In this document: piece after piece, positions 1 to 5,581 of the stretch
Position numbering within the stretch: the first letter of the stretch is position 1
Layout: each line of letters begins with the position of its first letter
Assembly: GCA_039931435.1 (NCBI GenBank)
Contig: JBDTRY010000184.1
Location: 1 to 7,907, forward strand
Length of the DNA: 7,907 nucleotides
Source: JBDTRY01 sp039931435
GTDB taxonomy: Bacteria > Acidobacteriota > Thermoanaerobaculia > Gp7-AA8
Direction of reading: 5' to 3'
Notes under the pieces: model-generated
Databases searched by the model: none
Told to the model about the DNA's origin: nothing
The model's input: the letters and a program-made list of their open reading frames with translations, nothing else
Program-made: the position numbers and the translations under genes

Positions 1-26
1 TTTACGACCCGCCCGACCCTGTTACC

Positions 27-45
27 GGCCGCATGCCATGCGGCC
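27..45. repeat. 19-base near-perfect palindrome, hairpin-forming
   Basis: The sequence GGCCGCATGCCATGCGGCC has two perfect 9-base arms around one central base. As RNA it would fold into a 7-bp GC-rich stem with a 5-base loop. No T-run follows on either strand, so it is not a textbook terminator. It could end an upstream gene outside the window, or be a dyad operator for the STAS gene 65 bases downstream. The function is not determined. Confidence 0.5.
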
Positions 46-64
46 CTACACGGTTCCGTGGCGC

Positions 65-81
65 GGCGGCAGGATGCCGCC
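65..81. repeat. 7-bp inverted repeat in the STAS promoter region
   Basis: GGCGGCA and TGCCGCC form a perfect 7-bp stem around a GGA loop. It sits 13 bases upstream of the -10-like hexamer at 95-100, where a -35 element would be expected, and no good -35 is visible there. An operator or activator site is therefore possible, but a chance GC-rich dyad cannot be excluded. Confidence 0.4.
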
Positions 82-94
82 CGTGCATTTCCTG

Positions 95-100
95 TATCAT
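95..100 (+). promoter_or_regulatory. -10-like hexamer TATCAT, STAS gene
   Basis: TATCAT matches the TANNNT core of sigma-70 -10 elements and ends 9 bases before the ATG at 110. Transcription would start about 2-3 bases before the start codon, leaving almost no leader. There is no Shine-Dalgarno sequence between it and the ATG. No convincing -35 is seen. Confidence 0.4.
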
Positions 101-109
101 CTGCGTCCC

Positions 110-463
110 ATGAATGTGGATGTCCGAAAATCCGGCGAAGTGGTCATCGTTGATTTCAGCGGCCGCCTGGCTCTGGGGGGCGGCGAGGAGTTGCTCTCGG
201 CCGTCGTCACGGAACTGCTTGCAGAAGATTACAAGCGGATTCTTCTGAACCTCACCGACGTCGAATATATCGACAGCAGCGGCCTGGGCGAACTCGTTCA
301 GAGCTATCGTGCCTCGCAGAAAAAAGGGGCCACGATGAAGCTGCTCCGTCCTCAGGAGCGGGTGCGTAAGAGTCTTCACCTTTCCAAGCTTCTGCCTCTT
401 TTCGACGTCCACGACGACGAAAAGGAAGCGGTCGAGAGTTTCGCCGCCGAACCAGGCGCCTGA
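110..463 (+). CDS. STAS-domain protein, anti-sigma factor antagonist type
   Basis: This encodes a 117-residue protein made of one STAS domain, the length of SpoIIAA/RsbV-type antagonists. The family signature is visible as D55-S56-S57-G58-L59-G60 after the strand ILLNLTDVEYI. S57 aligns with the serine that anti-sigma kinases phosphorylate in SpoIIAA. Such proteins bind a GHKL-type anti-sigma kinase in the cytoplasm and free the sigma factor when unphosphorylated. No kinase or sigma gene is in the window, so the partner is unknown, and it could equally serve a chemotaxis-like or lipid-transport (MlaB-like) role. The ATG at 110 is chosen because the domain begins at once with MNVDVRKSGE. The 24 extra residues of an upstream ATG at 38 are non-family and cross the promoter and inverted repeat. 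The C-terminal tail (DEKEAVESFAAEPGA) is acidic and short. The domain call is firm and the physiological role is inferred. Confidence 0.9.
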   Translation: MNVDVRKSGEVVIVDFSGRLALGGGEELLSAVVTELLAEDYKRILLNLTDVEYIDSSGLGELVQSYRASQKKGATMKLLRPQERVRKSLHLSKLLPLFDVHDDEKEAVESFAAEPGA

Positions 464-678
464 TCCCCGCCTTTCACTGCCGACGGTCTCGATTCGTGGT
501 TCGGGAAAGTCGATGCACGTGCCCGTGCGCGGACGGCTTGCGGGGCAAATCCTTCCCGCTTCGACAACTGCACATGACAGCGGACATAGCCGTGATGCTA
601 TGCTTTGTCACTCCATGCGCCCACCGCGCTCGTCGCCAGATATTGCTCAAACACAATTCAGAAATAAAGGAGTAGCGC
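464..678. other. 215-base intergenic region before the GNAT gene
   Basis: I see no credible coding frame here; an open frame from 513 runs out of phase into the GNAT gene and has no family-like content. The region holds a 6-bp inverted repeat (CATAGC 585-590, GCTATG 597-602), a possible -10 (TATGCT, 599-604) overlapping that repeat, and a clear ribosome site AAAGGAG at 666-672 for the GNAT gene. The length is enough for a promoter with a 5' leader. No terminator with a T-run is seen after the STAS gene. Confidence 0.5.
585..602. promoter_or_regulatory. Inverted repeat overlapping a possible -10 element
   Basis: CATAGC-CGTGAT-GCTATG is a perfect 6-bp dyad with a 6-base spacer. Its right arm overlaps TATGCT (599-604), a weak candidate -10 whose best upstream hexamer (ATGACA, 574-579) lies 19 bases away. 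This arrangement would suit a repressor site. The signal is short and may be chance. Confidence 0.25.
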
Positions 679-1215
679 ATGCCTCATCATTATCCCCAGG
701 AGGCTTCCCTGCGCGACGGCCGCCGCGTCCTGGTGCGGCCGTTCACGGAGCGGGATGTTGAGCCGCTCTTCCAGTTTTTTCAGCACATCCCGGAGGACCA
801 TAGGCGCTTCGCCTGGGACCGGGTCGGGGATCACGCGCTGATCGAAAGCTGGGGCCAGAATCTCGATTACGCGAAGGCTTTTCCCCTGATTGCCCTCGAC
901 GGATTACGAATCGTGGCTGACGCCACACTCCATCGCCGGGAAGGGGGGCCGCTCCGGCTCGTGGGCCGGATCAAGTGGACCATCGATCCGGAGTTTCGAG
1001 GCGTAGGGTTAGGCACACTTCTCGTCAATCAGTTCATCGGCATCGCCCGGGAGAACGGACTTCGTCACCTGAGTTGCATGCTCATCTCCGACCTTGAGGC
1101 CGATGCAATCCGGGTCCTGACCAAACTGGGATTCCAGGATTACGTCATCAAGGGCTACGGAACGGACCCCGAGGGAAACCAGCACGACATGACCAAGCTG
1201 GTGCTGAAACTCTGA
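679..1215 (+). CDS. GNAT-family N-acetyltransferase, Pat-like domain
   Basis: This is a 178-residue single-domain GNAT enzyme, expected to move an acetyl group from acetyl-CoA to an amine, protein lysine or small molecule in the cytoplasm. The acetyl-CoA pyrophosphate loop (motif A) is R107-G-V-G-L-G112, following the strand GRIKWTIDPEF. The N-terminus (LRDGRRVLVRPFTERDVEPL, then FFQHIPEDHRRFAW) resembles the start of the GNAT domain in Pat/AcuA-type protein acetyltransferases, 'DG..V.IRP...D...L..FF'. The large NDP-forming acyl-CoA synthetase part of Pat fusions is absent. The start is supported by AAAGGAG at 666-672, 6 bases from the ATG. The lipoprotein hydrolase gene begins 36 bases downstream on the same strand, suggesting one transcript, though no shared pathway is obvious. 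The substrate is unknown, and the Pat resemblance is inferred from one motif region. Confidence 0.88.
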   Translation: MPHHYPQEASLRDGRRVLVRPFTERDVEPLFQFFQHIPEDHRRFAWDRVGDHALIESWGQNLDYAKAFPLIALDGLRIVADATLHRREGGPLRLVGRIKWTIDPEFRGVGLGTLLVNQFIGIARENGLRHLSCMLISDLEADAIRVLTKLGFQDYVIKGYGTDPEGNQHDMTKLVLKL

Positions 1216-1251
1216 TCACAGATGAACTTGAACGCACAATGCGGAATGAGC

Positions 1252-2028
1252 ATGCGCCGATTCCTCATTGCCTTCCTCTGTTTCGCAGCGAGCGGTTGCG
1301 CGAGTGCATCGATGTCCCAGACCGGATTTCTCAATCGGGAGTTGACCGTGGGCGGTATCACCTATCGCTACGTCGTCTATGTCCCGCGAGAGTATCGACC
1401 TGACAGGAAGTGGCCGGTTCTCCTGTTCCTTCACGGCGCCGGTGAGCGCGGCAGCGACGGGCTGCATCAGACTCAGGTCGGGCTGGGACCGGCCATTCGC
1501 TCGAACCCGGATCGCTTTCCCATGATCGTGGTCATGCCCCAGGTTCCAGCGGACCAGCGCTGGCTGGAGCAGCCCGCCGAGGCAGCTATGCTGGCGCTCG
1601 ACCGGAGCGTCGCAGAATTCAACGGCGACTCTCATCGCACCTATCTCACGGGTCTCTCCATGGGAGGTTACGGGGTCTGGCATCTGGCTCTTGCCCATCC
1701 GGATCGATTCGCCGCGATCGCTCCCGTATGCGGGGGCATCCTTCCTCACGACACCGCAAAGTCCGTCCGCCAGTCTCCCTTGAACAGTGCTGCCGCGGAT
1801 CCTTACATGTTCACCGCGGAAGGGATCCGTTCTCTCAAAGTCTGGGTCTTCCACGGAGCAGACGATCCCATCGTCCCTGTCAGCGAATCGCGGATGATGG
1901 TGAAGGCGCTTCGGGAAAAACAGGCAGACGTTCAGTACACCGAGTATCCCGGCGTGGGACATGGATCCTGGGAAAAAGCCTACAGCGAAGAAGAACTCTG
2001 GCGCTGGATGCTGGCGCAGCGAAAATAA
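1252..2028 (+). CDS. Alpha/beta hydrolase, probable lipoprotein esterase/peptidase
   Basis: This 258-residue serine hydrolase belongs to the dienelactone-hydrolase / prolyl-oligopeptidase-like / CE1 esterase group. Visible elements are the oxyanion region H61-G-A-G-E-R-G67, the nucleophile elbow G134-L-S136-M-G-G139, the acid D205 in HGADDPIVP and the base H237 in GVGHGSW, giving a complete Ser-Asp-His triad. The N-terminus MRRFLIAFLCFAASGC is a signal peptide ending in a lipobox-like A-S-G-C16, so the mature protein is probably lipid-anchored outside the cytoplasmic membrane; the Ala at -3 makes this less than certain. The ATG at 1252 is chosen because GCGGA lies 6 bases upstream and MRR begins a compact signal peptide. 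In-frame ATGs at 1222 and 1246 are possible alternatives. The gene follows the GNAT gene closely and converges on the DUF1440 gene. The substrate (ester, acetylated carbohydrate or peptide) cannot be read from sequence. Confidence 0.88.
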   Translation: MRRFLIAFLCFAASGCASASMSQTGFLNRELTVGGITYRYVVYVPREYRPDRKWPVLLFLHGAGERGSDGLHQTQVGLGPAIRSNPDRFPMIVVMPQVPADQRWLEQPAEAAMLALDRSVAEFNGDSHRTYLTGLSMGGYGVWHLALAHPDRFAAIAPVCGGILPHDTAKSVRQSPLNSAAADPYMFTAEGIRSLKVWVFHGADDPIVPVSESRMMVKALREKQADVQYTEYPGVGHGSWEKAYSEEELWRWMLAQRK

Positions 2029-2070
2029 CCTCGCCGGGGGAGAGGAACGCCAACGTCCCGGTCGAAGTGA

Positions 2071-2613
2071 TCAGGAGACGCTTCGCAGGCCGCGCCGCAC
2101 CAGATCCGTGGTCAGACCAAAAACGAGATGGGCAACGAGCGCCTCCGCGTGCGTACTGAGGGGGTAGGTAGCCGGTTTTTCTGACAACCCCGCCGCGGGA
2201 ACCACGACCTCATCGGCCACAGCCCATAAGGCTGTCCCGAACGGTAGACCGACGCCGGCCGCGGCGCGCGGCTCGAGTTCGGCGATCGCTCCGAACAGCG
2301 CGCCCATGGTCATCCCAAAGCCATAGTGAACGGCGATGGACGCCGGCTTTTTCTCATCATCGGTCAGCTCGTGATCGAAGAGCGTCTTCGAAATTGCCTC
2401 TGCCATTTTCTCCGTGGCATTTTCGTCCTCGCTGGAGTCGTCTGCGTCACCGTCACTCTTTTTTTCGACATTCGGCTGGGAATCAAGGGCTTCTTTGACG
2501 ATCTTGGATCCCTTGCTCCAGGCCGTGTGTGAATAGTTCATCAGAAACGCGCCTGCCAGGCCGCCCAACGCTCCAGCAACGGCTCCCTTCAACGGGTCAC
2601 ACTCGTTCTTCAT
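2071..2613 (-). CDS. DUF1440/YagU-like membrane protein
   Basis: This 180-residue protein resembles the DUF1440 family (E. coli YagU and relatives), small inner-membrane proteins of unsettled function. Family-like features are a glycine/alanine-rich first segment ending in a Trp (residues 10-32, GAVAGALGGLAG...HTAW), then H96-Y-G-F-G-M-T-M-G (95-115), E112-x-x-P115, G120-G-P-G-W130, E135-x-x-x-P139, and a last hydrophobic segment with AHLVFG (158-170). Between the first and second segments lies a strongly acidic, low-complexity stretch (about 46-72, rich in D, E and S) that looks disordered. The start at 2613 is fixed by AAGGAG at 2618-2623, 4 bases upstream. The stop lies 42 bases from that of the hydrolase, with the genes tail to tail. 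The family assignment rests on motif spacing read by eye and no function is claimed. Confidence 0.75.
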   Translation of the reverse strand: MKNECDPLKGAVAGALGGLAGAFLMNYSHTAWSKGSKIVKEALDSQPNVEKKSDGDADDSSEDENATEKMAEAISKTLFDHELTDDEKKPASIAVHYGFGMTMGALFGAIAELEPRAAAGVGLPFGTALWAVADEVVVPAAGLSEKPATYPLSTHAEALVAHLVFGLTTDLVRRGLRSVS

Positions 2614-2842
2614 ATCTCTCCTTCTGACACTCAGTCGTTTCTCCAGGGCGCGGGACCTGGCCGGATCAGCGTTCAGGAAAATTGTTCGATTTCGCAGTCG
2701 TCGAACTTCAGAGAACTGATGTGTGAAGGTGATCGGGACAGCTCAGGGATCTGCGCGGAGAAGCACCGCTGCGCGCGGGAAGCGGAGCGGCGAGTCCGGC
2801 CACAGCAATTTGTCGCCGGCCTGTCTTCTGCCGCGGAAACTC
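2614..2842. other. Intergenic region upstream of the DUF1440 gene
   Basis: These 229 bases separate two minus-strand genes. A long plus-strand open frame crosses the region but continues through the antisense of neighbouring genes and is not credible. Two small dyads are seen: CCAGG/CCTGG (2643-2660) and GTTCGA/TCGAAC (2684-2706, 11-base spacer). The second is the better candidate operator for the DUF1440 gene. No clear -35/-10 pair or T-tailed terminator is visible. Confidence 0.4.
2684..2706. promoter_or_regulatory. GTTCGA-N11-TCGAAC dyad upstream of DUF1440 gene
   Basis: There are two perfect 6-base inverted arms with an 11-base spacer (17-base centre-to-centre), about 70-90 bases upstream of the DUF1440 start codon on the minus strand. 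The symmetry and position suit a dimeric regulator. Identity with a known operator is not claimed. Confidence 0.25.
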
Positions 2843-3070
2843 CTAGCGACCGTGACGCTTCACGGGAACCAGCGTCAGCAGGAGACTGGCCAGTCCCGCC
2901 TTCCAGGCCAGGTCGCTTCCTGCCTGCAGAAGTTCGTGACGGGCCCGGTACTTTCCGGAGAAGGTCGTGGCCAGCCTTCCTGGTGCGGAACGAAAACGTT
3001 TTTCAGTCTTTCTCGCCGCCAGGTAGGTACCGAAAGCAAGAGCCGAGAAAATCAGGGCAGCTTTGCGCAT
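2843..3070 (-). CDS. Small basic membrane-associated protein, unrecognised
   Basis: This is a 75-residue protein of unknown family. It begins with a short hydrophobic segment (about 4-19, AALIFSALAFGTYLAA) flanked by Arg and Lys, then a basic, polar middle (KTEKRFRSAPGRL...KYRARHE), then a second hydrophobic segment (about 55-70, AWKAGLASLLLTLVPV) ending KRHGR. Positive flanks suggest a small inner-membrane protein with both ends in the cytoplasm. The frame is open up to 3307, but the start at 3070 is chosen because AAGGAG sits 5 bases upstream and the protein-like composition begins there; the extra upstream residues are Arg/His/Ser-rich, as in a shadow frame. It lies between the ABC exporter and the DUF1440 gene on the same strand, with gaps of about 230-250 bases on each side, so it is probably transcribed alone. 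No function is proposed. Confidence 0.65.
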   Translation of the reverse strand: MRKAALIFSALAFGTYLAARKTEKRFRSAPGRLATTFSGKYRARHELLQAGSDLAWKAGLASLLLTLVPVKRHGR

Positions 3071-3075
3071 ATGCG

Positions 3076-3081
3076 CTCCTT
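3076..3081 (-). promoter_or_regulatory. Shine-Dalgarno site that sets the 75-residue gene's start
   Basis: On the minus strand this reads AAGGAG within ACAAAGGAGCGCATATG, 5 bases before the ATG at 3070. It is the reason for trimming the longer open frame that reaches to 3307. Confidence 0.65.
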
Positions 3082-3105
3082 TGTCGTTCTGGTTTCGAGG
3101 CTCCC

Positions 3106-3120
3106 GCGAACTGCGTTCGC
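3106..3120. promoter_or_regulatory. 15-base dyad upstream of the small membrane protein gene
   Basis: GCGAAC-TGC-GTTCGC is a perfect 6-bp dyad, 36-50 bases upstream of the start at 3070. It could be a 5'-leader hairpin or an operator. Nearby, TTTCGAGGC-CCGCG is repeated almost exactly at 3093-3108 and 3158-3172. The significance is uncertain. Confidence 0.25.
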
Positions 3121-3244
3121 CGGCCCCTGCCCGATGTGTTTGCGAAGATCGGACCGCTTTCGAGGCCCCGCGTGCCAAAACCGTACAGCGATGGATCTGC
3201 GAGCCCACATCCGGCGACAGACCGCGCCGACGAGGCTCTTGATT

Positions 3245-3299
3245 GCACCCCGAAGAGGGGTGCGAGAGGAACTGGTGGTGGGCGTGGCACCCCTCGGGG
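3245..3299 (-). terminator. Tandem stem-loops after the ABC exporter
   Basis: On the minus strand, just past the permease stop at 3319, there is first a compact GC dyad (3290-3299, CCCC/GGGG) and then GCACCCC-TCTTC-GGGGTGC (3263-3245), a perfect 7-bp stem with a 5-base loop. The arm at 3255-3263 can also pair with 3287-3295 over 9 bases, so two mutually exclusive folds exist. No long U-run follows, so termination would be Rho-assisted or imperfect. Position and stability favour a terminator or a 3'-end stabiliser for the exporter transcript. Confidence 0.45.
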
Positions 3300-3318
3300 C
3301 GCTGCACGTCAGGCCCCG

Positions 3319-4575
3319 CTACTGCAGCTCCCAGCGTGTGGCCATCCGTCTGGCCACGATAAAGAAGAAGAGGCTGCAGCCCAGGAGGACGGTCACCTCG
3401 GGCGCTAATCCAGAGAGTGGAGACTCCCGCCAGAAGACCTTCAGAAACCCGTCCAGTGCCCAGGAGTTGAAGAAAATCAGGCTCACTCGCTTCACACTCT
3501 CCGGCATCAGGAATCGGGGAAACATGCTCCCGCCAAAAGCAGAGATGATGAGAATGACCAGCGTGGAGAACGCCGACAGCTGCGCCCGGGTGCGGCAGAC
3601 GCTGGCCAGAAGGAGACCGAACGAGGACACGGCCAGGCTGGTGGCGATGGCCATCAGGAAAAATCCCGGAAGGTGCGACCAGAGTTCCAGCTTGAAAGCG
3701 ACTGCGCCCCAGACGAACATCAGAGTGAGCTGAAAGACACCGACGAGCGCGAGGTACAACAGCTTGCCGACCAGTAGCGAGGTCATGGAGATTCGGGACG
3801 ACAGAATCCGGTCGAGAGTTCCGCTCTCCACCTCCTCCAGCAGTGCTCCTCCCGCCGCCGCCGATGTGAACAGCAGAAACATCACCCCGATCCCCGCGGC
3901 ATAGAAGGCCACCACAGGATTGTGTTTCTTTTCACCGACGACATCGCGGATATCGACGCTCACCGGTGATGACTGGCTGCGGCTCCCGGAGAGTGACTGC
4001 ATCTGTTCGAGTAGCTGTACGTTGGCCTCGATGCTGGTTTCCTGTTTCGGGCTGAGGCCTCCGGCCCACTGCCGGAAGAGTTTCACCCCCGCCCGCGCTG
4101 CCTCCGAAGGCGTGGAGGTTAGAAAAACTTTCTGAATCAGACCCTGCAGAATCTGTGGCGCGACGAGATCCGAACTATCCGAGAGAACGTGCAGTGTGGG
4201 CCGATTGCCGGATCCATCGAATTCGAATTGCGTGCTGCCGAAACCCTCCGGAACAACGAGCGCCACGGGCTCATCTCCGGCACGGACTGCGGCGGTTGCC
4301 GTGTCCAGGGTGAATGGGTTGTCCTCTGTGGCCCCCTTCGCGGACATGACCAGCTCCAGCGATCCCTCTGCATCCAACGCTTCCAGAAACCGTTTCGACT
4401 GTTGCGACTGATCGAGGTCGACCACTGCAACTTTCACCTTCGACGTGTTTCTGGTGCCACCGAATATGAACGCGAAAATCGAAAAGAAGACCATGGGCAG
4501 AATGAAGGTGAGGAGAATGGCTCCCCGATCGCTCCTGAAGTTCAACAGTGCCGTTCGAATTACGTTGATGATCAT
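3319..4575 (-). CDS. ABC-2 type exporter permease
   Basis: This 418-residue permease has the layout of the ABC2_membrane_3 group (YbhR/YhhJ-like). It has a first membrane helix at about 18-39, then a large extracytoplasmic domain (about 42-218), then five hydrophobic segments (about 221-243, 267-290, 303-325, 335-355, 391-408). The first cytoplasmic stretch after helix 2 carries the family's typical EEVESGTLDRILSSRIS (247-263), the likely contact with the ATPase. FGGSMFPRFLMPESV (347-361) is the usual motif near the fifth helix. Its ATG overlaps the ATPase stop as ATGA, so the two are translationally coupled and form one exporter, probably working as a dimer of each subunit. Such pairs export drugs, lipids or antibiotics, and the substrate here is unknown. 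No membrane-fusion protein or outer-membrane channel gene is next to it, which argues against a complete YbhFSR-type tripartite system in this window. Confidence 0.93.
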   Translation of the reverse strand: MIINVIRTALLNFRSDRGAILLTFILPMVFFSIFAFIFGGTRNTSKVKVAVVDLDQSQQSKRFLEALDAEGSLELVMSAKGATEDNPFTLDTATAAVRAGDEPVALVVPEGFGSTQFEFDGSGNRPTLHVLSDSSDLVAPQILQGLIQKVFLTSTPSEAARAGVKLFRQWAGGLSPKQETSIEANVQLLEQMQSLSGSRSQSSPVSVDIRDVVGEKKHNPVVAFYAAGIGVMFLLFTSAAAGGALLEEVESGTLDRILSSRISMTSLLVGKLLYLALVGVFQLTLMFVWGAVAFKLELWSHLPGFFLMAIATSLAVSSFGLLLASVCRTRAQLSAFSTLVILIISAFGGSMFPRFLMPESVKRVSLIFFNSWALDGFLKVFWRESPLSGLAPEVTVLLGCSLFFFIVARRMATRWELQ

Positions 4576-5504
4576 TCCCGAAGCTCCCTGCCCGTGAGGA
4601 AAAGAAAGACGCTCTCCAGCGTGGGGCCGGTAAGAGCGAAGTCGCGCACGGTGAGTTTCTGTTCGTCGAGCTCACGAAAGAGCGGCTGAAGATCAGTGCG
4701 TGGCGAAGTAATCTTCAAACGCAGGCTGCGCTGGTCCACGACCGCGCCGCGCGAGCGCCAGAGCTCTTGAAGTACCGGAGGAATATCCTCGTCCAGTTCG
4801 ATCGCAACCATCCGGCCCGGCCCGACCGTGGCCAACACCAGTTCATCGCACGTCCCTTCGGCGATGATTCTTCCGTGATCGAGCACGGCGATGCGGTCAC
4901 AGAGGCGCTCTGCTTCCTCCATGTAGTGCGTGGTGTAGATCAGCGCCGTTCCAGCTTCGTTCATGGACCGAATCATTTCGTATATTTTTTCTCGCGATTG
5001 CGGATCGACCCCCACCGTAGGCTCATCCATCAGGGCGATCTTCGGCCCGTGGATGACTCCCACGGCCATGTTCAGTCGCCGCTTCATCCCTCCCGACAAC
5101 GTCTCAGTGCGATGTCCTCGCCGGTCGGCCAGACCTGACCAGCCCAGGGCCCGATCGACGGCCCGGCCCAGCTCTTCGCCTTCCAGGTTCTGATAGCGCC
5201 CGAACGTGCGCAGGTTGTCCTCAACAGAAAGAAGAGGATAGATTGCCAGTTCCTGTGGCACCCAGCCCAGCGTCGACCGCAGTGCCGAGTGCCCCGGCAG
5301 CAGAGGGGATCCATCGATCGAGATGTTTCCCGAATCGGGGCGGACGCGGCCGACAATGGCTCGCACCAGAGTCGTCTTTCCCGCGCCGTTCGGTCCAAGC
5401 AGTCCGAGGATTTCTCCGGCGCGCAATGTGACCGACACGCCGTCCAGCGCCGCCACCTCGCCAAATTTCTTCCGGAGTTCCTCCACGACGAGCGGAGATT
5501 CCAT
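4572..5504 (-). CDS. ABC exporter ATP-binding protein
   Basis: This 310-residue ATPase of the DrrA/CcmA-like class powers the exporter with the downstream permease. All nucleotide-binding elements are intact: Walker A G37-P-N-G-A-G-K-T44, Q-loop Q84 (WVPQE), signature L136-S-G-G-M140, Walker B I156-A-L-M-D-E-P162 followed by the D-loop GVD, and the switch histidine H193 in YTTHYMEEAERLCDRI. Residues about 225-310 form the accessory C-terminal domain common in this class (ending LTGPTLESVFLFLTGRELRE). The ATG at 5504 is preferred to an in-frame start at 5543 because the domain begins immediately (MESPLVVEELRKKFGEV) and a -10-like TACACT lies just upstream, inside the longer form. No Shine-Dalgarno is present at 5504. 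The gene is divergent from the M48-like gene, with 77 bases between start codons, so the promoters are close or shared. Confidence 0.95.
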   Translation of the reverse strand: MESPLVVEELRKKFGEVAALDGVSVTLRAGEILGLLGPNGAGKTTLVRAIVGRVRPDSGNISIDGSPLLPGHSALRSTLGWVPQELAIYPLLSVEDNLRTFGRYQNLEGEELGRAVDRALGWSGLADRRGHRTETLSGGMKRRLNMAVGVIHGPKIALMDEPTVGVDPQSREKIYEMIRSMNEAGTALIYTTHYMEEAERLCDRIAVLDHGRIIAEGTCDELVLATVGPGRMVAIELDEDIPPVLQELWRSRGAVVDQRSLRLKITSPRTDLQPLFRELDEQKLTVRDFALTGPTLESVFLFLTGRELRE

Positions 5505-5509
5505 GACGC

Positions 5510-5515
5510 AGTGTA
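5510..5515 (-). promoter_or_regulatory. -10-like hexamer TACACT, ABC exporter
   Basis: On the minus strand TACACT ends 5 bases before the ATG at 5504, so transcription would start at or within a base of the start codon. The intervening bases (GCGTC) hold no ribosome site. It is consistent with a leaderless mRNA. No strong -35 is seen. Confidence 0.4.
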
Positions 5516-5559
5516 ATTTGCGCAGCGGTCTCCGATCTACCACCGTCGCCCGCCTTCAG

Positions 5560-5565
5560 TAGAAT
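5560..5565 (+). promoter_or_regulatory. -10-like hexamer TAGAAT, M48-like gene
   Basis: TAGAAT matches the -10 consensus at 4 of 6 positions, keeping the TA...T core. It overlaps the in-frame ATG at 5564, which argues against that codon being the start and for the ATG at 5582, leaving a leader of about 10 bases. No Shine-Dalgarno sequence precedes either ATG. Confidence 0.4.
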
Positions 5566-5581
5566 GGGCCGATCTCAAGCC

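Noticed and set aside
38..109. N-terminal extension of the STAS protein from the ATG at 38
   Set aside because: The 24 added residues are unlike STAS proteins and the DNA holds two inverted repeats and a -10-like element, so it is more likely regulatory.
1216..1962. 248-residue open frame on the minus strand
   Set aside because: It is antisense to the alpha/beta hydrolase, whose complete catalytic triad identifies the real strand. No recognisable domain.
2723..3733. 336-residue open frame on the plus strand
   Set aside because: It runs antisense through the 75-residue gene and into the C-terminal part of the ABC permease, has shadow-frame composition (Arg/Pro/Ser-rich, no domain) and lacks a good ribosome site. 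High GC makes such long empty frames common.
5564..5581. Upstream ATG as start of the M48-like gene
   Set aside because: The codon overlaps the -10-like TAGAAT at 5560-5565 and adds only six non-family residues (MGRSQA). The ATG at 5582 is a better fit.
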